A stretch of 64,000 bases of DNA from Symbiodinium natans (lineage: Eukaryota > Sar > Dinophyceae > Suessiales > Symbiodiniaceae): positions 560,001-624,000 of the forward strand of contig CAJNDS010002155.1 of the NCBI GenBank assembly GCA_905221605.1, in the 5' to 3' direction. The position numbers and the translations under genes were made by a program. The notes beneath the pieces are model-generated. The model did not search any database, was not told the origin of the DNA, and saw nothing but the letters and a program-made list of their open reading frames with translations. Positions 9,388 to 21,100 of this stretch are shown here, piece after piece. How positions within the stretch are numbered: position 1 is the first letter of the stretch; every line of letters starts with the position of its first letter.

Positions 9388-11332
9388 GGTTTAGGGTTTA
9401 GGGTTCAAGGGTCTAGGGTTTAGGGTTTAGAGTTTAGGGTTTAGGGTTTAGACTTGAGGGTTTAGGGTTCAGGGTTTGGGGTTGGGGCTGAAGTCGTACC
9501 TTAAAGGAACCTCAGGTTTCCACAGCCCCCAACTCCTCTCACCCTCCCGGGGGCCCTGAGCCCTGACACCCCGCAAGCTTTCGCATCGTGGAAGTTGGTA
9601 CACAATGTTCGGGGATCAGAGCCCTGCTTGCAAGCTCAGCCCTTCGTTGTCTTCTCCTGGAGTTCGCACGTGGGGGAGCACACTCTGGTGGGAATGCACT
9701 TATCTGGAGAGGGCCCCGCATAAGGGGGGGTACGAAGCTTGGAACACCTGCGCAGTCGAGCAATGACTAAAGATCAAACTGCTTCCAAAACCCTGGAAGC
9801 CCAGAAATCTTGGGTTGCTGTTCAGAAACTGAGATTAGGTCACGAGAAATGTCCACACCTGACAATTCAGTCACAAATGTATGTGTGTATGTATATATAT
9901 ATATACACATAAATACATATACCATACTATGTATATACATACTTAGTGCTTACTATGGTCAGCAAACCTAAGTTCTTGCCCCTGAAATCAAGACAGAAGG
10001 AACTTGCCGCGAGACCCTGGGATGTCCGGACCATCGGCGACCTTGTGTGACAGGCGCGGTTTCTTTGGGAAAGCCTTCTTCTTGTCATTGTTGTTTTGTG
10101 AATAACATTGCTGCTGGCATTGCTATGACTGTTGATAATGCTATTGTTATGGCTGCCTCGATTTTTTATGCTGCGGTAAGCACTCGTGTGATTATGTTCC
10201 GTCATGACTTCACAAGCAGAAAACTACTGGCCTTTGGGCCTTGGATCGTGGCCTCAAACAAACCACACAAACTTACATTACATGGTGCCTAAACCCTGAA
10301 ACCTCGAAACAAACCTTGCTCTGAAGGATGGCTGCGTTCCGACGCGTGCGTTTCGGGCTACTTCTGGAAATGGAAGGGCTACCAGAGCAACATGCCGATG
10401 CAACTCTTGTTGCTTCTTGACCTGGACCCCATGATTCACTCCGGAAGGCTGCGATAATCTGATACAACCCTGCGCCAATGCCTGGAAACAAAACCACAGC
10501 CACTGCTGTCACCAAGAAGATCAAAGGCATCTACACACCCTGAACTTTCGTGTAGCTGAGTCCTGTCCAACTCAATCGAAGCCACATGCAGCCAAGCGCA
10601 TCTGCGTCGACACATCGAAGGTGAGGCTGCTGTGGCACTCGACGTGCAAGATGTGCTTTAGAAGAACGCGAGTGCCACGTTGAAAGGTGTTGACAATCTG
10701 CGGGTTTGCAAGCTTTGGGTGGTGTGTCCGACTCACAGCGTCGTAGTCTGTACTGGCCATAAGAATAAGAAGAAGAAGAATCATGAAGATGTGATGCTGG
10801 AGCATTGCCTGTTGTCTGTTCGGATCTGGTGTTGGCCGAGACCGCAGCTCAGAAGCGGCTGCAAGAAGCTCTCACGGTTTTTGACAAGCACGTGCATTTG
10901 GGGTCCGGGATTGAGCTTGCAGGTCCATGATTCTGTATCCCCGCGGCAGAAGTTTGTCGCTTTTCCTTGTGGGAGATTGTAGTTTTCAGGGCTGTGCCTT
11001 GGCCGAGTGCTCGGCCTTAACGAAATTGGAAAATATTTCGGAAACTCTCTCATTCTGAGAGAGTTCCCATGCTGACCGTTGATGTACCCGGGGATCCGGA
11101 ACATGGAACCGACTACGGGCTTGTGACGCTGTTTACTGCTTTGGCTTAAGTTTACGGGTCGTTTTGGGACTCCAGCGCAAGTTTACGGCCGGACGGCTTT
11201 CGTACCTCGGACGATTACGTGTCGTTCGAAGGCAAGCACATATGTTCGGTGTCCCGGGCATCGAGGAAGATTCCAACAGCACCGGCTGTCCGCAATATGC
11301 GGATGTGCAGAAAATGCAGAAAAAATGAAACA
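9388..11332. other. Mostly non-coding stretch
   Basis: TTTAGGG repeats occupy 9388-9475. A TA/TG-rich near-palindrome lies at 9875-9945 (TATATATATATATACACA). Around 10290-10470 the minus strand has two overlapping open frames with plausible splice borders (acceptor TTTCCAG|GCATTGG), but neither frame is convincing enough to call. No other exon, RNA or terminator is supported. The 3' end of the receptor-like gene lies at 11333. Confidence 0.5.
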
Positions 11333-14300
11333 TTACCTTACAAAAACCTCCTGAACGGAGTCTTCTTCATCATGCGCCGTACTTGCCGGCGCGGGACTAC
11401 TCCAACTCTCCAGGCCGATGCTTCCCGGATCAGTCCATTCTGGCTGGCTCGTACTCGGCCCCGTGCTCTGCGGCGGCGGCGAGGAGGGGTCGAGACTCGA
11501 CGAGCGGACCCGGTGCAGGGTGTAGCTTCCAGTCAAAGTGACGCCAGACCCCTCCTCTACCACGAAGAGGGCGGCCTGGAGGATGTTGGAGTGATCAACG
11601 TAGGAGCCCTTTCGGAGGAGAGCCGAGATCTGCTCCTCCTCCAAGCCTCTCAGCAGATCCACCAGCTGACCCACCGCCGCCTGCACCCGCCCCACCGCCC
11701 TGTCGGAGCGTTTCTGCGCCTTCTGGGGATTGACTAGGGCCCAGAGGACGTACACGAAGACAGCGGCAATGAAGAGGATGCAGAGGAGGATGCAGCAGAG
11801 CATGATGCCACCCAAGAACTGGGCCTTCTCGCGATCGATGCCCTCGAAATCCCGGTCGCCAATAAACCAGGACCCCACACCCAGGATCATGATGAGCAGA
11901 GCCAGCTCGGCAGTCTCCAGGTCGTTTGCGAACCGATCCGCAAAAGGCAGGAGGCTGAGGTGCAGGCAGATGTTGAAACTTAGGACCAAGAGCGTCAGAA
12001 TGAACTGGGTGTGGCCGTCCGAGGGCTCCACCACCAAGACCAGGGCCAAGGCCAGCGAGCGCAGGAGGAAAGGAATGCCATACCACCAGCGGTCACTGCG
12101 ATATTTGAACCAAAACCTGGGTCCACACTACGAAACCACCGCAGGAATACTAAAAGCGCACATGGTCTGCACAGGGTGGGTTGGTCTTGGGTACAAGAAA
12201 TATCCGAAAAAACAAGACAGCGGGACAACTACCGGACCCGAGAGGAACCAGCGTGTGGCCGTCTGAAAGTTCACGAACTTGCTGGAGTACTTCGGGGCAA
12301 GCCTCGCCAGTACCAGCACAAGGGCAAGGAAGCCAATGATGTAGAGGAAAATGGCCAGGAATCCCACGGGTTTCATCACCTGGACAGTCGGGTTGGAGGC
12401 CGCCCCCCACTTTGAGAAAGTCACTTACCCAGTAATCCTACACCCGCGAGGCAATTTGAGTCCGAGGAATGTATTCAGGCGTGCGGTATGTGGTTGGATG
12501 GAAAAGCCTCTGCAAGAGACTTGGCTGGGAACATGGCCACTTCAGGCGTGCCTTAGAATGGACTCCACATGCCCCGTGGAAGGACACCACGATCCAAGAC
12601 CTCAACTCCCGAAGCTTCCCGAGAATAACCAGTGTTTGCAGATCCTCTCCCCAAACAGAACCTCTCTAGCGCTCCCTGATCAGGAACCAATCTGATCTCA
12701 TTCTTTACCCCTGCCATCCTTGAACCCAACCCTTCTTTCAACATGCTGCCCGCCTCGTGCTCCTCAGAGCCGCAGGCACTGAAGGGGAACTTGCGCAGCA
12801 CCTCCTAGCGGCGATGATTCGCTGGCTACTCCATCCTGGTTCCATAAGTGAAGGGCTCCAATCGCTCGCACATGAATCACTGCATCCCCCATGATCCGGT
12901 TCCATATTTCTTTACTACAATGCCAACCAAAAGTTTCGCCACCAGAGTGCATTGCGCAACACACCCTAAACCCGAAACTTCCATAACCCTTCACCCTAGA
13001 ACTGGATCCTTTTGACACACCAGCGCTCCTGACCATTGGGGCTAGCTGTGCACTCGAAGAGGCTCACAGAGGAAGATGCGATGGAGATGTAGATGGTTTG
13101 GAAGAAGAGGCCATAGGAGTTTAGAATGCTGTAGATTGAGAAGCCGCGAACATGGCTGCAACAAGGGCGAAGCAACTGGGACAGCAGGTAGAACGCGAGG
13201 AAGATGCCGGCAATGACAAGTGGGCTGAAGACCTGTATGAGAAAGGACAGGGACAAGCTCTGGCTCAGGAGGCAGTCGACGCGGAGCAAGTCAAAGTCGA
13301 AGAGGAAGATCGCAAAAAAGTCGAGGATCGCCTTCAGCTCCACAGGCCAGTTGATCTGCAGCTTGCCGAAGATGTTCAGGGTCTGCACAAATGCCAGCGT
13401 GGTCCCGAAGGTAACAGAGCCTAGCACTGTCTCGGAGGCCTCCACATGTTTTGGCTTCTGGTTCCAGCTCACATGAAGCATGAACAAGGCCAGCACCAAG
13501 CCCACAAGCGCAATCGGGAAAGTAGCTCTGTGGCCAGGCTGACATTCCTCACAAGCGCCTCCTACCTTGAAATACCCATCCGGACAGCTGCTGCAGATGA
13601 GACCTGGAGGTTTACGAAAAGAGGGGACCCCGAATATACACCCAAGTAGGACCCCCTTATTATAAGGACCCCGATGAAGGTACCCCTAATTTCGTAAACC
13701 CCCCACCTGTCAGCATGCCTGCGCAGACTGGGTCGGTGGGTGCCTGCTGCCCTGGGCACACCATCAAGTCCATGCACTTCCTCCGCTGGCTGGGAGGCGA
13801 AAAATGCCGACCATGTAAGCGTTTGGACCCAGGCTTTTTTCTGGCAAAAGGAGTCTTTGATGGTTCAACCAAAACTCTGATGTGAAAAATGGTATGCCAA
13901 AAGAGCAACAAGACCGCCACCTGATCGCGAAACGATTCTACTCCGCTCGACTCTGTTAACATGTTACGATATTGTCGCTACCATTCTTGTTGTCTTTATC
14001 ATTCTTGTTGGGATTAGTATTGTCTGAGCTGTGCTTTTAATAAGCCCTTTGAAAATTATTCATGACTAGGTTCCTCATAAGGAAAGAAGGGAAATTCACA
14101 ATTCTCCCAAAAAGCGCAACCCAGTTGTATACTAAGAACATACGAGTGATCAATCTGAAGTCCTAAGACTCAAAATGAGGCCAAGCTTCCAGAGGCCCAG
14201 CAGCCTTGGCTTCTCTGGAAACCCCCGCAAGGAGCAAAAAACAATGATGCAGTGAGTAATTTGAATGGGGCTCGGGGGGAACTTTCTAGGAGAAAAAGCA

Positions 14301-17292
14301 AAACCCCAAACCCCAAACCCCAAATCCTAAGCCCAAAACCGAACCAGGACTGCCCTGGAGCAGATTGGGCCGACCGTCCGCGTAGAAGCCTCTGAGGACC
14401 AACGGCTCTGCGCCGTGGCCGGGGCAACTGACGCCCTGTGGACAGGTTTCGGAAAACCAGGGAAAACCTACTGGAACAAAATGACAAAAAAGCGGAACTC
14501 TTGCAACTAGGAGTGTTTTGCGGGCACAAAAGTTCCCACATACAGGGCTTTCATTGTCAGGACTTTCCCTTGGGAGCATAGGGGGTTGCATCTGCTTGTT
14601 TTTTAGGGACTCAATGATCCCTGTAGTAGACCCTAGGATCAAACGAGGGTATTGATTTTTGAGACAAATCATGACTAGTGGGACAACAGAGTTTCGTGTA
14701 TTGGGAAGGGAGCCTAGAGTCCTTGATGCTTCCCCCCCCCCCCCCCCCCGCGCCCAAAAAAAAAAACAGAAACATCACAGCTTCATGACCGCTGCAGAAA
14801 CTGTTCGATGACACTGGCAGGAGTCCTACTAGACGTTTTTCGCGGGGATGTTGTGCTACCGGCACCGATACTCATAAACTGTTCACATCTGTTCGCAGCA
14901 TACAAGTTCTACCGGCTTCCGTTTTGAACATGCTTGGTTTACCAAACAAGCAAATCAGCACTGCAACAACGCAGTGCTGCTGCGACCACCATCCTACAGT
15001 ATGCCCAGTTCGTCTGGGATTCGTTGCGCTCCCCGCGCTTTGAGGCCTCTTCAACGCCCCTTGCAACCCTGGCCTGGGGACAAGGCTGGCACGCCTTCTC
15101 GGAGCTGGCAAAGTCAGCTGCGTAGGCCGCAACATCCTTACTTCTTCAATAACCAAGGGCAAAAAAAAAAAGGTTTAACTTGAATACTCCTACTAGACAA
15201 GGAAACCCAAGAAGTTAAAAACTTCAGCTAACGGCGAAGCATCAAATGTGTCGGGTGGGCAGAAGCAGTCGGCGGACCGTCGGGTCAAGGAGACCATGCC
15301 TGGAGTGTTACTTTGATCAGTGGGGTTCCCCCTTTATGCCAACAGCCCTTGGTAGGGATCGTAATATGGGGGGGGGTATAGTAGGGGGGGGTACTATAAG
15401 CCCTATTAAGGATTCGAATCGGGCAGGACTCGGATTTTGGGCCTGCGGATCTCGTCGAATTACACGCGGCCTAGAAGTGCATTACTCCGGGTAGGGAGGA
15501 GGGTGCAAGATTATCGCTCATCAGCTGTAAGAGTCGTGCGGGGATGGCCTTTTGGTTTGTGTGGGGGATACCTCGTGCAAGGCTTACGAAAACTACTGGA
15601 CATTATTGGGGCATGGTACACAGGGTCAATTCGAACTTCCGCGGGCAACCTTGGACTGAAGCTACGTTATGACCACAACAAGATAGATTGTTCACAGCCA
15701 GCTACAATAAGAACGCATTCAAACCTTGTGGCGCTAGCATAATGCGCCGTTGCTGCAAGACCACTGATCTGAAATGATCTTAGTCGGCCACGGCACCTGG
15801 CGGGCATAGCTGGCAGTCCGACTGGCCCGGATCGTCCTGGTAGCTGTCCAAGGGGCACAGAGTGCACTCGGTGGCCGGTTGACCGCTCGCTTGGCTGGAA
15901 ACGGTTCCCGCTTCACAGGGCGTGCATCCAATCCGATTCCCCTCTACGCGTGAGAAGGTGCCATTGGGACAAACCTGGCATGCCTGTGGTCCTCGAAGGA
16001 CCTTAAGCATGCCAGCGGGGCATGGCGCACAGGTGCCATCATCCCATGTGTACCCGGCAGGACAGTCAGTCTCCTGTGGCAGCCAACTGGTCCAAATTCC
16101 CTGATCTGCCGTCTCCCTGAGCCATTCGCACGCAGCTTGCCACCGGCATGCGGGCGCCTTGCTCATGTCAAGGCCCATGCAAAGACTCTGCTTGATCATC
16201 ATTGCCCTCATGTCTTCCATCAGGATACGGTAATTCTGTACAAGGATGGCCACTTGATCCTCTACATGCGTAAGGTCCCCCCAGATGTATTTGATCACAG
16301 GGTTCTGCCCGACATCCGTGGTGACGTCGCCGGCCAGCCACGCCCGTTCGTCATACTTGTCGAAACGTAAATGCACTGGAGAAATCTCTTGATACCATCG
16401 GAAGTGATCCGACCACCAAAAGATGAAGTTTGTGCCATGTGCGGGCTGACTACTTACCAAGGCAATCTGCTCTGGGATCTCCACCCAAGTAACTGCGATT
16501 GGCACACCTGTGCGCGTCACCAGTTGCGCCACTTTCACAGTGTCATATGGCCAGTATCCTCCTACAAGAAAGGGCACACACCTGCCAGCTAAAATGGCAC
16601 CCGTAGCCTCACCTCCCACCCTGCATCCTGGGGGGTAATAGAAGCCGTCGGCGTCACACTGGTAGACCTCCGCGTTTGCGGTGCCTAAGGTCTCATGGCC
16701 AATTTGTGCTCCTGGCAGCCTCAAGCATCCTGGGCTTATGCCGAGCCCGGACATGACACCGAGAATTTCAGCAGTTGTATTGAAGTAGCCCAGGACGGTG
16801 TCCACGTCAGAAATGTACGTCCTGTAGAAGTCCAAGGCTAGCCGCTTCTCCGCCCACGCGTGTTCTACGAGTGGCCGGAAGGTGTACATTGCGGCCTGCG
16901 GGCTATAGCCCGCATCGCCCATGTTTGTAACCCTTCTGAGCAAGCCATTGTCTCTGAGGTAGCTGTAGGTCCGCCAGGATGCCGTCTGCCACACGTCCAT
17001 TGAAATTTGGGCCAAGGGCATCTCTCGTAGGCTGGCATTTGTGAACTCTCCTTCTGTCGGAAACTCCAGACCTGCCACGAGCTGCAAGCTCTTGTCGCTA
17101 CTGAAGGTGAAGTGGTTGAGGACGTTGACCTAGTCAAGCCGGCGGGCTACCTTCACACAACTACCCATGGGTCGGTGGCAGCTCGCCAAGAACCGGACTG
17201 GAACAAGCAATCTGGATCATGCATGGGTCTGCTCGGGAACTGTCAACCATGATGATATGATGATGATCATGATGATGATCATGATCATGGTC

Positions 17293-17323
<31 letters not shown>

Positions 17324-18104
17324 AGATGATGATGAGCCGGCAGCTAGAAACCTTAGAAATTATAAATTGCAAACGCTGCCTCAGAAATACTCTCAGAAAA
17401 CTGACCTGCAAAGAAAATGGCTCATACTTGCAACTCACTACTTTGCTTGCTTGGTATTAGATCCTGTCTCAAGTACTTTTTCACTGGACATTTGCTGCGG
17501 AGGGGAAAAAAAAAACTGCATTCGGTCGTACAAGATGCCACAAGAATCTCTTTTGTCATCACCTGTCCCCGTCTTTGCTTGATTTTTGCTACATCCAGTC
17601 CCAACAGCCCCTTTTCGACGGCATTTGCTGCAGAAAAAATGCCTGTTTTGGTAGTTGTCGCCCAATGTCTCCAGTCGTCTCAAGAACTGTGCTATGTTGT
17701 ACATTCATGCTTAGCACAACTTCAAGTCTCAGTTAGAATTGTCTGGATGGGTTCGCATCCTTGTGCCATTGAAATGTGTGGCAGGCTCGACATCTGATCC
17801 TAGATCGCCTGTCACAACATTATGATAGGAGTAGTTGTGCTGCCCTGGTCCTCGCCTGTACGCCCAACAAGTCTTCAGCCAAGATCTTGACAAGGTTGGC
17901 CGCTAAGTCGCTGGTGTCCCATAGCCCGGACGCGATGGTGAGCACGAAATCCTGCTCGCCAAAGCTCGATGTCCTCAAGGAAGCCTTCCGTGTGAAGCCG
18001 AAGCTTGTGGCATTAAGGCACTGCCCAGCCAGCCCCTTCGGAGACGAAAGGCTGAGCAGCACCAAGAATGCAGTCGTTGCACGCTGGAGAAGCCTGCAGA
18101 CCAT
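11333..18104 (-). CDS. Receptor-like membrane protein: binding-protein-like ectodomain, GCC2/GCC3 Cys-rich repeats, about 9 TM helices
   Basis: Seven minus-strand exons join in frame to about 1,076 residues: 17862-18104, 15792-17129, 13707-13785, 13017-13603, 12736-12804, 12249-12379 and 11333-12116. Start at 18104 gives a signal peptide (MVCRLLQRATTAFLVLLSLS). Residues 27-435 resemble a type-2 solute-binding-protein fold (FGEQDFVLTIASGLWDTSDL; PGCLRLPGAQIGHETLG). Residues 436-575 are Cys-rich CxxCPxGxF-type GCC2/GCC3 (TNFR/EGF-like) repeats. From about 577 come roughly nine hydrophobic helices, including a FDFDLLRVDCL loop and a SEEH motif, and then a Ser/Pro-rich tail ending VQEVFVR. The architecture is common in dinoflagellates (recall); ligand and function are unknown. 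Introns are GT-AG except 12380-12735, which fits only as GA-AG (AAA|GAAGGG). The 15792 donor is the least certain. An upstream in-frame ATG at 18218 would remove the clear signal peptide. Confidence 0.75.
13604..13706 (-). mobile_element. Introner-like element: a 103-bp intron with perfect terminal inverted repeats
   Basis: The intron between GCC2-domain exons runs from donor CTGACAG|GTGGGGGG to acceptor CCTCCAG|GTCTC. Just inside each end is an 11-base perfect inverted repeat, GGTTTACGAAA and TTTCGTAAACC. CAGGT is present at both exon-intron borders, consistent with a target-site duplication that supplied both splice sites. The exact removal restores the frame through GMLT|GLICSSCPDGYF, a canonical Cys-rich repeat, so this is a real intron. 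The interior carries GGGGTACC and GGGGTCC motifs shared with the copies at 641, 29098 and 32294. Confidence 0.8.
14725..14768. repeat. Homopolymer C tract with adjoining A tract
   Basis: About 20 consecutive C, then CGCGCCC and about 11 A, inside the 2-kb intron 13786-15791 of the receptor-like gene. Nothing else in that intron looks coding. Confidence 0.85.
17245..17335 (+). repeat. ATGATG/ATCATG microsatellite
   Basis: Trinucleotide-like tract of ATG, ATC and ATGATC units, lying in the first intron (17130-17861) of the receptor-like gene. Confidence 0.9.
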
Positions 18105-21100
18105 GCCGCATGCCGCATCTGAGAGGAGTCTTCGTCGGATTCCCCTGCTACGTAGCGGGCTGGGGTGTTGTGCTTGCTGCTTCCTTCGTCCTGGAACTTG
18201 CTGGAACTTGCTTCTCAAGATCTACGAACTCAGCACTGCAAAGCTGTGGCGTGATAGCTGCACCCAAACTGATGCTGGCACAAATGCTACAGCCGACGTC
18301 CAAGCAGCACACGTGTCGAGGCGATGGGGGTTGGGTCAAGGAGTGTTTGGTGGTGGTTTGTACGTAAATTCGGGGGTTCAGGTTTCAAGGGCAAACAAAA
18401 TCGAAGATCAGCTTTCATGAGGACGCCTGGTAGCCAAACTGCAAGGACTCGCTTCGGAGATGGAAGGGTTTCGTGGTTTGGGCTTCGGCGGGTTGGGTTT
18501 TGGGGGTTCGGGGAACTCGCCGTTGGGCTTGATGGTTTGGGTCTACAGCGTTGGGTCCTGAATTGTTCATATTTGGGGAGTTTACAGCTGTGCTTGAGTG
18601 TGGTCGGGGGCTTCGAGCTTGGGGTTCAGAGGGTCGGGTTCAGGCGAGGTCCCCAGAAGCCCGACTGCTCGTTAAGGAATAAACAGGAAGAGTACTATTG
18701 ACTATTGGCTGGCGCTGGAAAACAAGCTTGAGAGCGTGGTCGAATCGAGAACTCCCATGGCACATGATCTTGACGCTACCAGATAATTACTATTCGTGGT
18801 TTGGGGAATGCGCAGGTGCTCTCAAAAGTTCGGCCAACTGCTGCTTTCTCAGTACGTGGGGGAACGGTCACCTTGCCTCGGCATGAATCTTGACCAACAT
18901 CATGTCTTACGAAAGCGCTCCTTTTTTGCACCTTCGTCGCACAAGTGATGTCCCACATCGCCTTCCTGTGAACGTGCAAGGCTTCTTTAGCCAGCTTCCG
19001 GCGCAAGGCGTGTCTGTTCACAATCGCTTGCTGTTCAATGTGAGTCTTGAAACTGGCATGCTCTGCAGCTGAAGGGCTTCACATGCCCTGCCAGTTTGTT
19101 GTGGGAACTTCTACGGCTTTAGTGAGCACTGGTGGCCCTGCGTGGCGCATCAGCGATGCGTCAACACACAGGTGGTGCTCGCTGCCCGTGGCACAGAACC
19201 AGCACCGGGCTTGGCATGAGCAAATGCTCAGGCCGGGTTCTTGCAGGCTGCTAGCCGTTAAAGTGAGGGTGATTCCCTCAACACCCCTCAACGCAAAGGA
19301 CCTCAACAAGAACGAGGACTTGCAGGTTGCTTCCGACAATGCTGGTTTTTTCCGCCGGTTCCGGGGCTAGGACTGCAGCGAAGCTCTGAGGCTGTCAGAG
19401 GCCAGCAAGCGGAAGCCGTGCCTTGACCATGCCTTGACCATGCGGAGAGGGCGTTTCCAGGCTGCAGGGCCTAGGCCAGCACCTCCAAGGTTCTGGCCGT
19501 GCTCGGTGACAAGCCTCTGAATGGGCTGTGATCACGACCTCGTGAAGCCAAACAGTTGACGTCTGTACTCCCAGCTAGTCTGGGGTAAACCTCGCGTGGT
19601 TCCCGCAAGACCTGCTGTAAATCGACATGAATCTGTAGGAATCTCGCACGCTCCCTTCACCAAGTCTCAAGATGTCTCAAGATGCCACATGGCATGGGAT
19701 CTAGAGGGAGGCGGAAGGTTTAGGTTGCTTCTAAGGCGCAGCAAGCAGCTTTCCAGGACTGCTGCCGCGGCTGCATGCGAGAAGAGAGAACGCAGACAGC
19801 GTTTAGGGGCTTAGGGTTTAGGGCTTCTAATGAACGGCCCAATCAAGAAGCCATGTGTCCGCGGCCACTTCGCCCGCAGTGCGCAGACTTCCGCATGACG
19901 GAGGGGCTAGGACTTCAAGACCCAGAACACCAGGGTGAATTGAGGTTTAGGGTCTGAAGTGGACGACTTTCAACACCATGTTGGCACCATGTTCGGACGA
20001 AGCCATGGCTCTGTGCCACAAACGCAGCTCATGGCTCCTGACACGTGCCAGCGCTTTCAGAAGGAGGGTCCTCCGGATTGAAGGCAGTGTCTTTGCAGGG
20101 AACAAGGATCTTTCCCCTGGTAGCCCCAATTTCGAAGGAGATGGGCACACTCTCTGGCTAGATGTTCATTCAGGCAGCTAGCGTCACTGAGTCAGATAAG
20201 CATCCGGACATAGACCTGGTTTTTTCAAGACCTTGCACTGGGCATGACCCGAGCTCGGATGAAAGAAGCTCCAGTGTGCGCCCCTGCTGCAAGAGTCTGT
20301 AGCATGCTGTGCCTGCGAGCTTTCGCTACCTAGGAGTTGCGGGTCCTACACGACCCGTAGCGTCCTGGCCACAAGCCTGCAGCGCGGCCTCAAGACAAGC
20401 GATTCGGCCACTCGAGAATGCTTGCGAGTTCGTTATATGCCTCTGGCGCTAAGGCCCAGCATGTCAGCAAGAGAAGAAAGCGGCCCACATGCTTTTGAAG
20501 TGGGTGCTGAGAAGTCGAAGGTCAAAGGCCTCCTCAGTTTGGGGGATCCCGGACTGGCATCCTCATTCCAGTGGAAAGTTGAAGAGATACTCTTGGGGCG
20601 TGGCGACGGCCCTGTCCATCGTACCATCAGCATCTTGAGCTCCGGGCAACAAACGGAACTTAGAGCAGGCACCCGCGCAATTGTGCTAAGTGCCCCGGCC
20701 TTCTTTCCGGCTTCATCTAACCTTCCCTGAGTTGCACGATGCACAGGCATCGACCCTCCATGGCTGCCACCTCGTGGGCCCTTCGTGAACCTTTCCCGGG
20801 GACCTGGGGCGCCCACGCTGAGTTCGTGGAACGGGTGCCTCTTGCCCATCAACAGCTACCTAGAGCACCGCGTTGCACCGATTCCCAGGGGTTCTTGAGA
20901 GTCAGCGCAGCATGGGAGGTAGGGAGCCCTCCGAAAATGCGACTAGGGCTCTTGAGACAGATGTTGCCCTTGGAGTGGCAGGTGCTACGCTTGGAGTGGC
21001 AAGCGCCGCACTTTGGTGAACTGCACAAAGGTTGTGACATGCTGCATGGCGCCAGGGCGAAACTGCATGGTTAGCTTCGCGCCTCTCGACTGCACACGCT

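Noticed and set aside
15380-15425. tRNA B-box-like GGATTCGAATCGGG
   Set aside because: No A-box or cloverleaf pairing upstream; poly-G tracts interrupt the region.
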